In this document: positions 25,796 to 34,476 of the stretch, piece after piece
Layout of the letters: the number at the start of each line of letters is the position of its first letter
Numbering within the stretch: position 1 is the stretch's first letter
Source of the DNA: [Clostridium] innocuum
Lineage (GTDB): Bacteria; Bacillota_I; Bacilli_A; Erysipelotrichales; Erysipelotrichaceae
Reading direction: 5' to 3'
Length of the DNA: 64,000 nt
NCBI GenBank assembly: GCA_012317185.1
Contig: CP048838.1
Coordinates: forward strand, 868,001 to 932,000
Translations under genes and position numbers: made by a program
The notes under the pieces: model-generated
The model's database searches: none
Seen by the model: the letters and a program-made list of their open reading frames with translations, nothing else
What the model was told of the DNA's origin: nothing

Positions 25796-26174
25796 GAGAA
25801 ATCCTCCTTTCTGCTTTCAGCTCTTTTTCTGCGCCCATGCTGATAAACAGGGGTAAAACAATCTTTTCCATAGATTGTTTATCAAGCTGTGTTACCTTCT
25901 CTTTGAGACGGCTTTTGTCAATCGTGCGCACCTGTTCAAAGAGAATAATGGAATTTTCGGGAAGCCCGTCAACATCTTCTAAATAGTAATGTGTCGGCAG
26001 CTTCGTTTTCTTTCGTACTCGGCTCGTAATGGCAGCAACAATGACCGTAGGGCTGAACCTGTTTCCTGTATCATTGGAAAGAATGAGGACAGGTCTTGTG
26101 CCGCCCTGTTCAGAGCCGATATGCGGATCAAGTTTTGCGTAGTAAATATCTCCACGCCTGACAGTTCTTTTCAT
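25788..26174 (-). CDS. MazF/PemK-type endoribonuclease-family protein
   Basis: A 128-residue type II toxin-family protein: RRGDIYYAKLDPHIGSEQGGTRPVLILSND near the N-terminus, then VIVAAITSR, which are the beta-barrel signatures of MazF/PemK ribonucleases. ATG 26174 has GGAGGG ahead; the longer frame to 26267 starts in non-coding sequence. No canonical MazE-type antitoxin (AbrB or RHH fold) is next to it; the following gene is an excisionase-like protein. MazF-like genes in integrative elements often stabilise the element. Activity here is not shown. Confidence 0.88.
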   Translation of the reverse strand: MKRTVRRGDIYYAKLDPHIGSEQGGTRPVLILSNDTGNRFSPTVIVAAITSRVRKKTKLPTHYYLEDVDGLPENSIILFEQVRTIDKSRLKEKVTQLDKQSMEKIVLPLFISMGAEKELKAERRISHV

Positions 26175-26707
26175 TTGAATGCCCTCCAATCTATATTTGA
26201 CATACGGTTTCTGTCTATGTAATAAGCCAGACGAAAGGCTTTTTGAGGTCGGGAGCATATAAAACAAAGCTCTGTTCTCATTGATAACCTTATATCTGGC
26301 TTTATGATCATGGCATTTCTATTTGTCCTCGACACCCCGAAATGCAAATGCGCAAAAGCGCAGGGAAGTCGCCAAACGGTCAGCAGCGAACTGACTCCAC
26401 GGGAGTTTCACCCCAACTGACGGTCTGCCAGAGCCGCCCTCATTGCCTGCGGCGGATTGGATACCGCTCGGACTGTGACTGGACGGGAGTACCATTATGC
26501 TCTTTGTGGGTTATGGCGAAACCGGGGGCTACCCGATATTTGGAGTCAGTATAGGCTCGCTCACCACCTTTCATCGCTATTTGCTTGTCGGCAGGTCTTG
26601 GCGTACTGCTCCGCACGCTTATGCTCATCACAATCACAAAGAGGAAGTATTTGGCGAATGACTATTCGGTTGTCAAGGAACAACCCTGTTTACGCCACAC
26701 AAAGGAA
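26175..26707. other. Degenerate non-coding interval
   Basis: About 530 bp between mazF-like and the sigma-like gene. Several frames of 60-100 codons exist on both strands, but none has a good ribosome binding site or a family signature. It may be the scar of lost element genes (the conjugation functions are missing). Confidence 0.5.
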
Positions 26708-26739
26708 AACAGGGTGGAGGATTTCGTCCTCTCACCCTG
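26708..26739. terminator. Hairpin after sigma-like gene copy 1
   Basis: ACAGGGTG...CACCCTGT with further pairing inside and a TTTCG loop. The corresponding hairpins after copies 2 and 3 have the same CAGGGTG core, so it belongs to the repeated cassette. Confidence 0.65.
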
Positions 26740-26772
26740 TCGCCAATGGGAAACTATGAATTTCCCCTCATA

Positions 26773-27198
26773 TTAAAATATTTTTTTGATTTTTTCTTTC
26801 AGTCTGTCCATACGCCTGTAAACCGCCTTTTCGGTAATCTTCAGATACCTGGCTATTTCATGAGTGCTATACCCTTGGATCTTCATCAGAACGATCTGAA
26901 GGGTAAGCCTGTCCACTGTAATCAGTACATGATACAATTCCTGATTTTCAATATGATCCAGGAAGTCCTGTACTGTTTTCGGTTCTGCCTGATCTGTGGA
27001 TGCTGCTACGGTATCCAGATATGTACCTGTCTCCTGCACACGCTCATAATAGCGTCTGTCTGAATTAAATGCCTGACGGTCATAGAGACGGATTGTTTCA
27101 ATTATATCTTCAGAAACACCGCTGTCTCTTAAAATCTTTTCTTCTTTCTCTTTCCAGAGCTTCCATTTGCGCTCTGCTTTTCCATGGTTATATGCCAT
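26773..27198 (-). CDS. Sigma-region-4-like small regulator, cassette copy 1
   Basis: A 141-residue protein. The N-terminal half is charged and probably helical; the C-terminal half (about 85-140) is a sigma-70 region 4-type helix-turn-helix, with LTLQIVLMKIQGYSTHEIARYLKITEKAVYRRMDRLKEK. Region 2 is absent, so it cannot be a complete sigma factor and may be an Orf7/Tn916-type regulator. ATG 27198 follows GGAGGTAAGG; the 11-residue longer frame is not supported. It is separated from the DtxR gene upstream by 401 bp holding two terminators, so it has its own transcript. Near-identical copies are at 43350 and 59791. Confidence 0.8.
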   Translation of the reverse strand: MAYNHGKAERKWKLWKEKEEKILRDSGVSEDIIETIRLYDRQAFNSDRRYYERVQETGTYLDTVAASTDQAEPKTVQDFLDHIENQELYHVLITVDRLTLQIVLMKIQGYSTHEIARYLKITEKAVYRRMDRLKEKIKKIF

Positions 27199-27314
27199 TT
27201 TCCTTACCTCCAATCTGATTTGTTTGAACATTCAGATTGGAAAGGGCGGAGAACGGCAGCCAATACCGGAAGAAGGCTTGTCCTTTTTGCCGACAAATAT
27301 CGACAAACAAAAAA

Positions 27315-27340
27315 CCGCAAAGGCTGTTAAACCTTTGCGG
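27315..27340 (-). terminator. Terminator inside cassette spacer, copy 1
   Basis: CCGCAAAGG and CCTTTGCGG arms with an 8-base loop; on the minus strand followed by TTTTTTG. The same hairpin is at 43895-43920 and 60336-60361. It sits upstream of the sigma-like start and could act as an attenuator. Confidence 0.85.
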
Positions 27341-27519
27341 CAGTGAGAAAAATAAGAACTATGTTGTAGAGCTAAAACTTCTACATTAGGGGCGTGAGAG
27401 TGCCACCAACAGCAGAAGATTTTTTTGAGAGGCTATCCTCATTCCTGTATGAAATTATGTAGGTAGTTGCTGCTTTGAATAAGCAGCGGGGCGGCTGAAG
27501 CAGACCAGCACATAAAAAA

Positions 27520-27550
27520 TCCCTCCAAACCCAAAACGGGTTCAGAGGGA
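27520..27550 (-). terminator. DtxR operon terminator, copy 1
   Basis: TCCCTC-AAACCC pairs with GGGTTC-GAGGGA; on the minus strand TTTTTT follows. It lies 50 bp after the DtxR stop and ends the module A operon. It recurs at 44100-44130 and 60541-60571. Confidence 0.88.
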
Positions 27551-27599
27551 AGATGTGTAATCAGGCATGATGAATCCGCCCACCGAAACACCGTTTTTT

Positions 27600-28019
27600 T
27601 TATTCGGTGGGCTTATCCTTTATCTCTTTTGACAGGGCAGAAATCTTGTTTTCCTGATTTCTAAAGGCGGCTTCTTTCAACCGTTCAAAACTTTCATTAC
27701 TGATTACATGTTCTATCCGGCAGGCATCAACTTCTGCAGTTTCAGGATCAACACCTGCTTCGATAAGCTGTTCCGTAAAGAAGCAATGACGTTCATAAAT
27801 CTTTTCGGCAACCTCGCGGCCCACATCGGTCAAATGGAGAAAGTGATCTTCATCCATTGTAAGAAAGCCGCCATTCTGCAAAGTCGCCACCGCATGGCAT
27901 ACACTTGGCTTTGACACCTCCATGTGCCGAGCCACGTCTACGGAGCGTACCATACCGAGTTTCTTTTGGAGAACAAGGATGGTTTCCAGATAGTCCTCCC
28001 CGGACGCATGAAGTTTCAT
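27600..28019 (-). CDS. DtxR/MntR family metal-dependent repressor, copy 1
   Basis: A 139-residue metal-responsive repressor. The winged helix covers about 1-60 (VRSVDVARHMEVSKPSVCHAVATL, then a wing ending HLTDVGREVAEKI). The dimer and metal domain covers about 65-125, with the ligand pattern DACRIEHVIS, the Cys-x-x-Glu-His of DtxR-type proteins. There is no SH3-like third domain, so it is of the short type. GGGAGG precedes ATG 28019. It is the last gene of the module A uptake operon, 11 bp after the ABC gene, consistent with feedback repression by iron or manganese. Copies are at 44180 and 60621. Confidence 0.92.
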   Translation of the reverse strand: MKLHASGEDYLETILVLQKKLGMVRSVDVARHMEVSKPSVCHAVATLQNGGFLTMDEDHFLHLTDVGREVAEKIYERHCFFTEQLIEAGVDPETAEVDACRIEHVISNESFERLKEAAFRNQENKISALSKEIKDKPTE

Positions 28020-28030
28020 TAAGACCTCCC

Positions 28031-29740
28031 TTATGCAGATAATTTATGTTCGGCGTTCCACATGGCTGCATACTTTCCGCCTTTCGCCAGCAATTCATCG
28101 TGAGTACCGGCTTCAGCAATCTTTCCATCAGATACCACAAGGATCTGATCTGCATTTTTGACGATGGAAAGGGTATGGGCAATCATTACCACAGTCTTTT
28201 TCTCTTTCAGCAGATTGGCGATAGCCTGCTTTACTGCCAGCTCGTTCTCGATGTCAAGAGATGCTGTTGCTTCATCCAAAAGCAGAATTGGGCTATTTTT
28301 TAGGATGGCGCGAGCGATTGAAATCCGCTGACGCTCACCGCCAGAGAGAAAGTTTCCGTTCTCGCCGGTTGGTGTATCATATCCCTTTTCCATCTTGCGG
28401 ATGAAACCGTCGCAGTTGGCCTCCCGGCAGGCAGCCTCAATTTCCTCGTCCGTAGCATTGGGGCGGGCATGACGTATGTTCTCGCGAATGGTATCATCAA
28501 AGAGAAATACATCCTGATCTACCATCGAGATTTGTTCCAACACACGCTCGGCGGATATATGACTGATTGGCTTACCGCCGATACGGATTTCGCCGCCAGT
28601 CGTCTCATAGTATTTGGCGATCAGGTTCAGGATGGTGGATTTACCGGAACCGGAGTCACCAACAATTGCAGTCAATTTCTGATTTGGAATTATAAAGGAA
28701 GTTTCCTTCAAAACTGCTTCGCCAGGAATATAGGAGAAGTCCACATTATCAAAAACAATCTCATAATTCTTAACTGTGAACGGTTCTGTACTGCCGTTTT
28801 CTTCTGGCTCATGGATTACTTTTAAAATATTGTTTTTTGAAATCACAAGGTTTTTGTAGCTAAACAAATCTACTGAAATTGCCCCGATTAGCTTTGCCAG
28901 CAACATAGGGAGCATACATAAAAGCAGAAAATCAATCGTCTGAATTTCTCCTGCCATCCACGGAGAAATCCCAATAAACATAATAAAGGGAACCATAAGC
29001 CAGTTAATAATGTTAAAAGCAAAGTTTATGGGAATACCATGCGCTTCATATTCAAAGCTGACCTGACTGAACAATTGCATTGCTTCTGTGGTTGCCTTAT
29101 TTTTTGTGCCAGCCACGCCGTATGCACGAAACGTCTGAATACCTTCTATATATTCCACAATACTGCTTACTGTTTCAGATGAAACCTTATTTTTTCTGGT
29201 TCCATACTTTTTTACCGTTCGGAAAGAAAGCCACATTTCAGGAATCAGCATGGAAGTAGAGAGCAAAAGGATCCCTCCTGCGGGCAGATACAAATAACAG
29301 ATAAATACAATAACCATAACGGCCAGAGCAATATTTTTGGTCAAGTTACTTACCTTGTGCGTCAATATTTGTTCATAACCATTTACATCGCATGTCATTG
29401 TATTTACATATTGCCCCACCTGCCCATGTGTGAAGCGAAAGAGAGGAATCCTCTTAAATTTATCTCCAAGGAAAAGGCGAAGATTTTTTGAAACGGCAGC
29501 CCCGCCGATTTGGTTCTGTGTATAACCTATACTGTAAATAAGCACTCGCAAAACATAGATTACGCACAGAATTCCTGTGATCGTTAAGATGTCTGTTGTA
29601 GTTGTTTTCTTGCCGAGCAGGATCTGAATGACTAGGTAAATCATTATATAACTGCATCCAGAAAGAAAACCTTCAATAACCGTAAATATCACTCCTATAT
29701 TAAAGTGGATATTTTTATGTAATGGCCCTGTTTCTTTCAT
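28031..29740 (-). CDS. ABC half-transporter, exporter fold (YbtQ/EqbI-like), module A
   Basis: A 569-residue half-transporter: six transmembrane helices (about 15-300) fused to an ATPase domain. Walker A GDSGSGKST begins at 361, the signature LSGGERQ is at about 465 and Walker B is LLLDEATASLD. It overlaps the upstream partner (TAATG), so the two are coupled and probably form a heterodimer. Exporter-fold pairs such as YbtPQ and IrtAB import metallophores, and the neighbours (ECF transporter, DtxR, AraC) support a metal uptake role. The last 530 bp are nearly the same as in the module B gene while the membrane part differs, suggesting gene conversion. Confidence 0.88.
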   Translation of the reverse strand: MKETGPLHKNIHFNIGVIFTVIEGFLSGCSYIMIYLVIQILLGKKTTTTDILTITGILCVIYVLRVLIYSIGYTQNQIGGAAVSKNLRLFLGDKFKRIPLFRFTHGQVGQYVNTMTCDVNGYEQILTHKVSNLTKNIALAVMVIVFICYLYLPAGGILLLSTSMLIPEMWLSFRTVKKYGTRKNKVSSETVSSIVEYIEGIQTFRAYGVAGTKNKATTEAMQLFSQVSFEYEAHGIPINFAFNIINWLMVPFIMFIGISPWMAGEIQTIDFLLLCMLPMLLAKLIGAISVDLFSYKNLVISKNNILKVIHEPEENGSTEPFTVKNYEIVFDNVDFSYIPGEAVLKETSFIIPNQKLTAIVGDSGSGKSTILNLIAKYYETTGGEIRIGGKPISHISAERVLEQISMVDQDVFLFDDTIRENIRHARPNATDEEIEAACREANCDGFIRKMEKGYDTPTGENGNFLSGGERQRISIARAILKNSPILLLDEATASLDIENELAVKQAIANLLKEKKTVVMIAHTLSIVKNADQILVVSDGKIAEAGTHDELLAKGGKYAAMWNAEHKLSA

Positions 29741-31497
29741 TATGCTTCATCTCCTTTCCCGCCATAGACGATTTTTCTTGAAGCATTGTAATCGCTCCAT
29801 GCCTTTCTATAATAATTATTTCTGGAAAGGACTTCTTCATGGGTGCCTGCATCGGTTATCGTGTGATTTTCGACAATTGCCACTTTATCACACATTTTAA
29901 CTGCACCCAAACGATGTGCGACAATCAAAACGGTTTTCCCTTTGCAAAGATTCTCAATTGCCCGATCTATTTCCAACTGATTTTCGGGATCGGCTGCACT
30001 TGTGGCTTCGTCCAATATCAGAATAGGAGCGTTTTTCAAAATAGCTCTTGCAATCGCTATCCTTTGTTTTTCTCCGCCAGAGAAACGGGAGCCGAAACTG
30101 CCTACTTTCGTATCATATCCATTTGGCAAAGACATAATGAAATCGTCAATCTGTGCCTCTTTTGCGGCTGCCCTCACTTCTTCCAGAGTGGCGTTACTGC
30201 CCATACGGATATTCTCCAAAACACTGTCGCGGGTCAAAAACGTCTTTTGAAATACAATGGATATGTTTTGAAGCAATTTTTCATAGTTTATGTTTTTTAC
30301 ATTTATACCGCCGATCAATACCTGACCTTCCTGCACATCGTAAAATCGGGAGATCAGCTCAATGACTGTGCTTTTACCAGCACCGGAAACACCGATCAGA
30401 GCTATTTTCTCTCCTTCAGCTACATACAAACTGCAATTCTCCAGAACATTCTTTTTCCCATCATATGAAAAGGAAATGTTTTTAACAGCAATATCACAAT
30501 GTGCAGGAAAATCCCCATCGCTTTCATAAACAGGCAACTCCAGTATTTCCTTTGTCTTAGTAACTCCATTCAATGCCTGTGCAAAGGTTGTTCCTAACTG
30601 CTGAAGTGGAAGTAGCTCAGTTAAATATAGAGAACCAACATAAGCGAAAAGCAAAAACACACTGGAAGTGATAGAATTTCTTAAAAACAGCATTCCACCA
30701 ATAGGAACCAAAAGAACCATTCCACATTCCAGAATAATAATAAAAATTGCAAAGGGAGGTCCCATTTTACGCGAAATCAAATTCCATACTCTGTTTTCCT
30801 CTTTAATTGCATCCGAGAATTTTTTGAACGATTTACTTCCCATATTATAGGCTTTAATTAACCGCATTCCGCGAATGTACTCAATCATAATCGAATTAAA
30901 TGCAATAAGAGATTGGTTTGAATCATGCATGATACTTGACATACCCTTAAAAAGATGTATCATAACAATTCCTGCAATCGGAAGGGGAATCAAAGAAATT
31001 ATCGCTAATGGAATGTTTACTGTCATTAAATAAATAAAAATGACTATCGGACCAGTGAGATAACTTACCAACTCTGGAATATTATGAGCAAGGCATAGTT
31101 CCAGTTTTTCAATATCCTCATTTAAAACAGTTTTGATTTCTCCCGTGCTGCGATCATCCAGTACGCCTAAAGGAACTTTTGCCAAATGTTCCACTATCAT
31201 ACAACGTACACGATATAATGCACCATAAGCTCCTTTATGAGAAAGAACGCCTGAACAAGCCAAAGTAATCATACGCAGGATAGTTGTTGCAGAAATCAAT
31301 ACGATATTATTCACCAATAACCGTTGTGTTATATTTTCGGATAAAATCGCATCCATAAGGTTATAAATGCCAATATACGGCCCTATTACAAATAAGCCGC
31401 TTGCAAAAGCACAGGCGACGGACGCAAAAAGATACCGTTTACTTTTCCCCGACCATGACAAAAGAAGTTTTATTGGGTTTTCTTGTTTCTGCTCCAT
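29740..31497 (-). CDS. ABC half-transporter, exporter fold (YbtP/EqbH-like), module A
   Basis: A 585-residue partner half-transporter: a membrane domain (about 20-310) and an ATPase with Walker A GVSGAGKST, signature FSGGEKQRIAIARAIL and Walker B LILDEATSAADPEN. Here the D-loop residues read AADPE rather than the usual SLDxE, and all first-position partner genes in the island have similar changes, so the two ATP sites of the heterodimer are probably unequal. ATG 31497 follows GGGGGAG and lies one base after the stop of the ECF ATPase gene. It is the fourth gene of the module A operon and is expected in the cytoplasmic membrane. Confidence 0.88.
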   Translation of the reverse strand: MEQKQENPIKLLLSWSGKSKRYLFASVACAFASGLFVIGPYIGIYNLMDAILSENITQRLLVNNIVLISATTILRMITLACSGVLSHKGAYGALYRVRCMIVEHLAKVPLGVLDDRSTGEIKTVLNEDIEKLELCLAHNIPELVSYLTGPIVIFIYLMTVNIPLAIISLIPLPIAGIVMIHLFKGMSSIMHDSNQSLIAFNSIMIEYIRGMRLIKAYNMGSKSFKKFSDAIKEENRVWNLISRKMGPPFAIFIIILECGMVLLVPIGGMLFLRNSITSSVFLLFAYVGSLYLTELLPLQQLGTTFAQALNGVTKTKEILELPVYESDGDFPAHCDIAVKNISFSYDGKKNVLENCSLYVAEGEKIALIGVSGAGKSTVIELISRFYDVQEGQVLIGGINVKNINYEKLLQNISIVFQKTFLTRDSVLENIRMGSNATLEEVRAAAKEAQIDDFIMSLPNGYDTKVGSFGSRFSGGEKQRIAIARAILKNAPILILDEATSAADPENQLEIDRAIENLCKGKTVLIVAHRLGAVKMCDKVAIVENHTITDAGTHEEVLSRNNYYRKAWSDYNASRKIVYGGKGDEA

Positions 31498-31498
31498 A

Positions 31499-32968
31499 TC
31501 ACTTTTTCTCCCCCTGTTCCATAAGTGCATAAATTCTTTCCTTGTTTTCTATACAAACGGGAAGATCATCTGCCAAAGCGTGATGATCAAAGCGAATCAG
31601 ACGCGAGCATGTTTGGCAGACAAATTCATAATCGTGAGTGACAACAAATATGACTTTATCTTTTGCAAGGTTCTGAATCAATTTGCTAACTTGCTCCATG
31701 CTGTCATAATCAAGACCCGAAGTTGGTTCATCAAAAACCACCAATTCCTTACCGCATATCATACTAACGGCTACAGCAACCCGCTGCTTTTGTCCTCCGG
31801 AAAGTGTGTTTGGATGCCGTTTACGGACAGAAAGAAGGCCCAAATCATCTAATGCTCTTTTCACCAGCGCAGGATCAGTGTTTCTGATTCCAAACGTACA
31901 TTCAGCTTCTACACTATCTGCAAACAATTCGTAGTTAACATCCTGCATAACCATAAAAGATCGCTTCATGCGTTCCTTTTCATTTTGTGCATTGCCTTGC
32001 CACAAGAATTTCCCTGTGGATCCTTTATGCAACCCACATAAAGCACGAAGGAATGTCGTTTTCCCAGCTCCATTGCATCCGACAACGCCAATGATTTCAC
32101 CTTTAAAAGCCTGCATTGAGATGTGACTGATAATCGTCTGTTTTTTGTAAAACAGTGATACATCTTGTATTTCCAGTACAGGTTTTTGAATTGGAACATT
32201 TGAAACAGTGGGATACACAGTTTCTAACGCCACAGCGCGCAGCCCCATATTCTTTCTTTCAATATCCGAGAGTATCTTAAGTTCTTCTGACGTCCAAATT
32301 GCCCCGATTTCCCCTTCTGACAAATACACAATGCGATCTGCTATATCAAGAAGATAATAAAGGCGGTGTTCAGCAATTAGAATTGTTTTGCCCTCTTTCT
32401 TCAGTATTTGCAGATATTTTTTTAAGTCCGCTATTGAAGCCATATCCAAGTTAGAAGATGGCTCATCCAACAGATAAATATCCGGGTTCATTGCATACAC
32501 AGACGCAAAGGCAACTTTTTGTTTTTCGCCCCCGGATAATTCAAATATATTTCGTCCCTGCAAATGACGGATATGTAAGACATCAAGAGTATTTTCAAGT
32601 CTACGATGCAATTCCTCCGGTGGGACAGCCGCATTTTCTATTCCAAATGCGATCTCACTGTCCACATCCACATTAAAGAACTGGGTCCTCGGATTTTGAA
32701 ATACAGATCCGATTTTTTCAGCAAGTTGATATGTAGGTGTTTCAAAAACCTTCAGGTCATCAACTTGTATGTCGCCATTTAACTTGCCAGGAAAATAATT
32801 AGGGATAAGTCCATTAATTAATTTTGTAATTGTTGTTTTACCACACCCAGAACGACCGCAAAGTAAAACGCATTCTCCTGTTTCTACAAATAGGTCAATA
32901 TGTTTTACTCCGATTTCGGAAGCGGTTGTCCCTGCATAGGTAAAGCCAACATTTTTAAATTGGATCAT
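31499..32968 (-). CDS. Fused double-ATPase of an ECF transporter (EcfA1A2-like), module A
   Basis: A 489-residue protein with two complete ABC ATPase domains. Domain 1 has GRSGCGKTT, LSGGEKQKVAFASVYAM and LLDEPSSNLD; domain 2 has GCNGAGKTT, LSGGQKQRVAVAVSM and FDEPTSGLD. It powers the T and S components encoded just upstream. ATG 32968 has GGAGGTGCGGT ahead and overlaps the T-component stop (ATGA). Fusion of both ATPases is common in the single-substrate ECF systems paired with MptD/Trep_Strep S components. The same layout is found in modules B and C. Confidence 0.93.
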   Translation of the reverse strand: MIQFKNVGFTYAGTTASEIGVKHIDLFVETGECVLLCGRSGCGKTTITKLINGLIPNYFPGKLNGDIQVDDLKVFETPTYQLAEKIGSVFQNPRTQFFNVDVDSEIAFGIENAAVPPEELHRRLENTLDVLHIRHLQGRNIFELSGGEKQKVAFASVYAMNPDIYLLDEPSSNLDMASIADLKKYLQILKKEGKTILIAEHRLYYLLDIADRIVYLSEGEIGAIWTSEELKILSDIERKNMGLRAVALETVYPTVSNVPIQKPVLEIQDVSLFYKKQTIISHISMQAFKGEIIGVVGCNGAGKTTFLRALCGLHKGSTGKFLWQGNAQNEKERMKRSFMVMQDVNYELFADSVEAECTFGIRNTDPALVKRALDDLGLLSVRKRHPNTLSGGQKQRVAVAVSMICGKELVVFDEPTSGLDYDSMEQVSKLIQNLAKDKVIFVVTHDYEFVCQTCSRLIRFDHHALADDLPVCIENKERIYALMEQGEKK

Positions 32969-33696
32969 ACCGCACCTCCAATCTCGACTGCGTTCAGCAC
33001 CAAAAGAAACAGGAAACAAATTATTAACAAAATATCCTGTATTCTAAATTTGATTTGAATCAGGCATGTTCGTGAATGAGGATTTTCGATGCCTCTTGTC
33101 ACAGATGCAATTGCAAGTTCATCAGCCGCCTTAGACGCAGTCATTAAAAGCGGAACATACAAACACTCGATTGTCATTCCAGGGCAACGAATAAAGCTCT
33201 GAAAAGAAAGCGATATATCTCTTAATCGCATACCGTCTTTGATGAAGTGCCAATCTTCCCGAATTGTTGGAAGATATCGCAACATAACCGCCAACGGAAT
33301 GTATATTCCTTTGGAAACATGTGCTTTATTCATCGCTGTAAGAAATTCATTTACGCTCGTTGTAGACAGTATAATTCCAGCGAGCATTGCACAAGGATAC
33401 ACTTTATAGAAAAGCCCCATCCATGCAACAAACATCGTATATACAACACCCGTTTCAAGAGAGAGAACATAAAGAGTTAGTGAATAAAATATAGCAAAAA
33501 AAATCAGATGGCCTAAAGAACGTTTGATTTTCCCGCATGTACATCCAAATAGTGTGATAAATAACACCAATACCCATACATGCCGCAACGATGGAGCTAT
33601 CGTTGCGGCAAATACAGTAATTGCAAGTAATATGATTTTTGTACGGGGATCAAACCTACATAATCCACTATGAATTTTTGTGTACTGTATATTCAT
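32965..33696 (-). CDS. ECF transporter T component (EcfT), module A
   Basis: A 243-residue membrane coupling protein with about five transmembrane segments. The cytoplasmic coupling motifs have the A-R-G pattern: TSKAADELAIASVTRGIENP near 195-215 and RLRDISLSFQ near 160. It links the S component to the double ATPase. The start overlaps the S-component stop (ATGA) and the end overlaps the ATPase start. PF02361-type family assignment is firm from layout and motifs. Confidence 0.92.
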   Translation of the reverse strand: MNIQYTKIHSGLCRFDPRTKIILLAITVFAATIAPSLRHVWVLVLFITLFGCTCGKIKRSLGHLIFFAIFYSLTLYVLSLETGVVYTMFVAWMGLFYKVYPCAMLAGIILSTTSVNEFLTAMNKAHVSKGIYIPLAVMLRYLPTIREDWHFIKDGMRLRDISLSFQSFIRCPGMTIECLYVPLLMTASKAADELAIASVTRGIENPHSRTCLIQIKFRIQDILLIICFLFLLVLNAVEIGGAV

Positions 33697-34292
33697 GCTG
33701 TGATACCCGCTCTTTCAAACTGTTTCTTTAATAGCTTGCTTCCAACAAAACCGCTAAACAAAGCAATCACTATTGTTCCGATCAACATTGTTACAAGTAC
33801 GATCCAATCGGTAGATGCAAGCATACTATCAAGATATTCCTGTGTCGTTCCTTTTTCTAACATAGTGTTTACCCATGTTTGCGGGTTAATAAAATATGCA
33901 ATATATGTACCAGTTCCGCCCAAGCAAAAGAATACATACGAAAGAATATTCATTTTTTTGCTTTTATAATTTGCAATGTGTGCAACAATTTCCGCAAGTA
34001 CTCCACCAATTAAATAACCGATTGTCATTCCAATGTGCATACCTGTTATAAAGCAAAAGATTGCCATAAGCGCACTTGCAATAAAAGCAGGTCCTCTCTT
34101 TGGTACTTTAGCAATCATAAGCAAATACACTGGACCAGCAAGCAGAGCAGCACCGACAGGGTAGTAGAAAGTAAGTGCTGGCATCATCATAAACACACCA
34201 CCGCTAAGGCTGATACAGATAAAGATAATTGCGGAAAAGACACCTGTTACGATAAGGTCTTTGACAGAAAGACCGGATTTCGTGTTAGACAT
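33693..34292 (-). CDS. ECF transporter S component (MptD/Trep_Strep type), module A
   Basis: A 199-residue substrate-binding membrane protein with six hydrophobic segments. The N-terminal LSVKDLIVTGVFSAI and the internal LLMIAKVPKRGPAFI match the TIGR02185/Trep_Strep group, annotated as MptD family putative ECF S components. ATG 34292 has GGAGG 8 bp ahead; ATG 34307 has none. It is the first gene of the module A operon, transcribed divergently from the AraC gene, with the palindrome at 34356-34371 in its promoter. The substrate is unproven; a metal or metallophore is inferred from the DtxR and YbtPQ-like partners. Confidence 0.88.
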   Translation of the reverse strand: MSNTKSGLSVKDLIVTGVFSAIIFICISLSGGVFMMMPALTFYYPVGAALLAGPVYLLMIAKVPKRGPAFIASALMAIFCFITGMHIGMTIGYLIGGVLAEIVAHIANYKSKKMNILSYVFFCLGGTGTYIAYFINPQTWVNTMLEKGTTQEYLDSMLASTDWIVLVTMLIGTIVIALFSGFVGSKLLKKQFERAGITA

Positions 34293-34355
34293 TTTTTGTT
34301 CCTCCATTTTGTATATTCCACATTTGACTTTCTAAAATCAATGTGGTAGGCTTTG

Positions 34356-34371
34356 ATTAGTTTTAGCTAAC
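34356..34371. promoter_or_regulatory. GTTAG-N6-CTAAC type operator, module A promoter
   Basis: ATTAG-TTTTAG-CTAAC (first base differs from the common half-site). On the minus strand a TATAGT box lies 11 bp upstream, with TTGCGA 17 bp before that, giving a promoter for the S-T-A-ABC-ABC-DtxR operon. The site overlaps the expected start of transcription, fitting repression. Confidence 0.75.
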
Positions 34372-34476
34372 TGCCAAAAAAAACTATACATGAACTGATT
34401 TGCTTTCGCAACACATTCAGTCTATTGTCGTCTTATGTGTCTGAAAGTATGTCTAATGTGTCTGAGGAGGATGATT

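Larger units (their letters stand above)
26773..28019. repeat. DtxR plus sigma-like cassette, copy 1
   Basis: A 1.2-kb segment repeated at 43298-44599 and 59745-61040 in the same direction. The spacing from sigma-like start to DtxR stop is 401 bp in all three copies, and the spacer bases are almost the same. Long direct repeats of this kind allow deletion or amplification of the modules between them. Confidence 0.9.

Noticed and set aside
26342..26776. Several overlapping 60-100 codon frames between mazF-like and the sigma-like gene
   Set aside because: They overlap on both strands, lack ribosome binding sites and show no family signature.
26773..27198. Sigma-like cassette protein as a full alternative sigma factor
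   Set aside because: Only a region-4-type helix-turn-helix is visible; there is no region 2 for -10 recognition and core binding.
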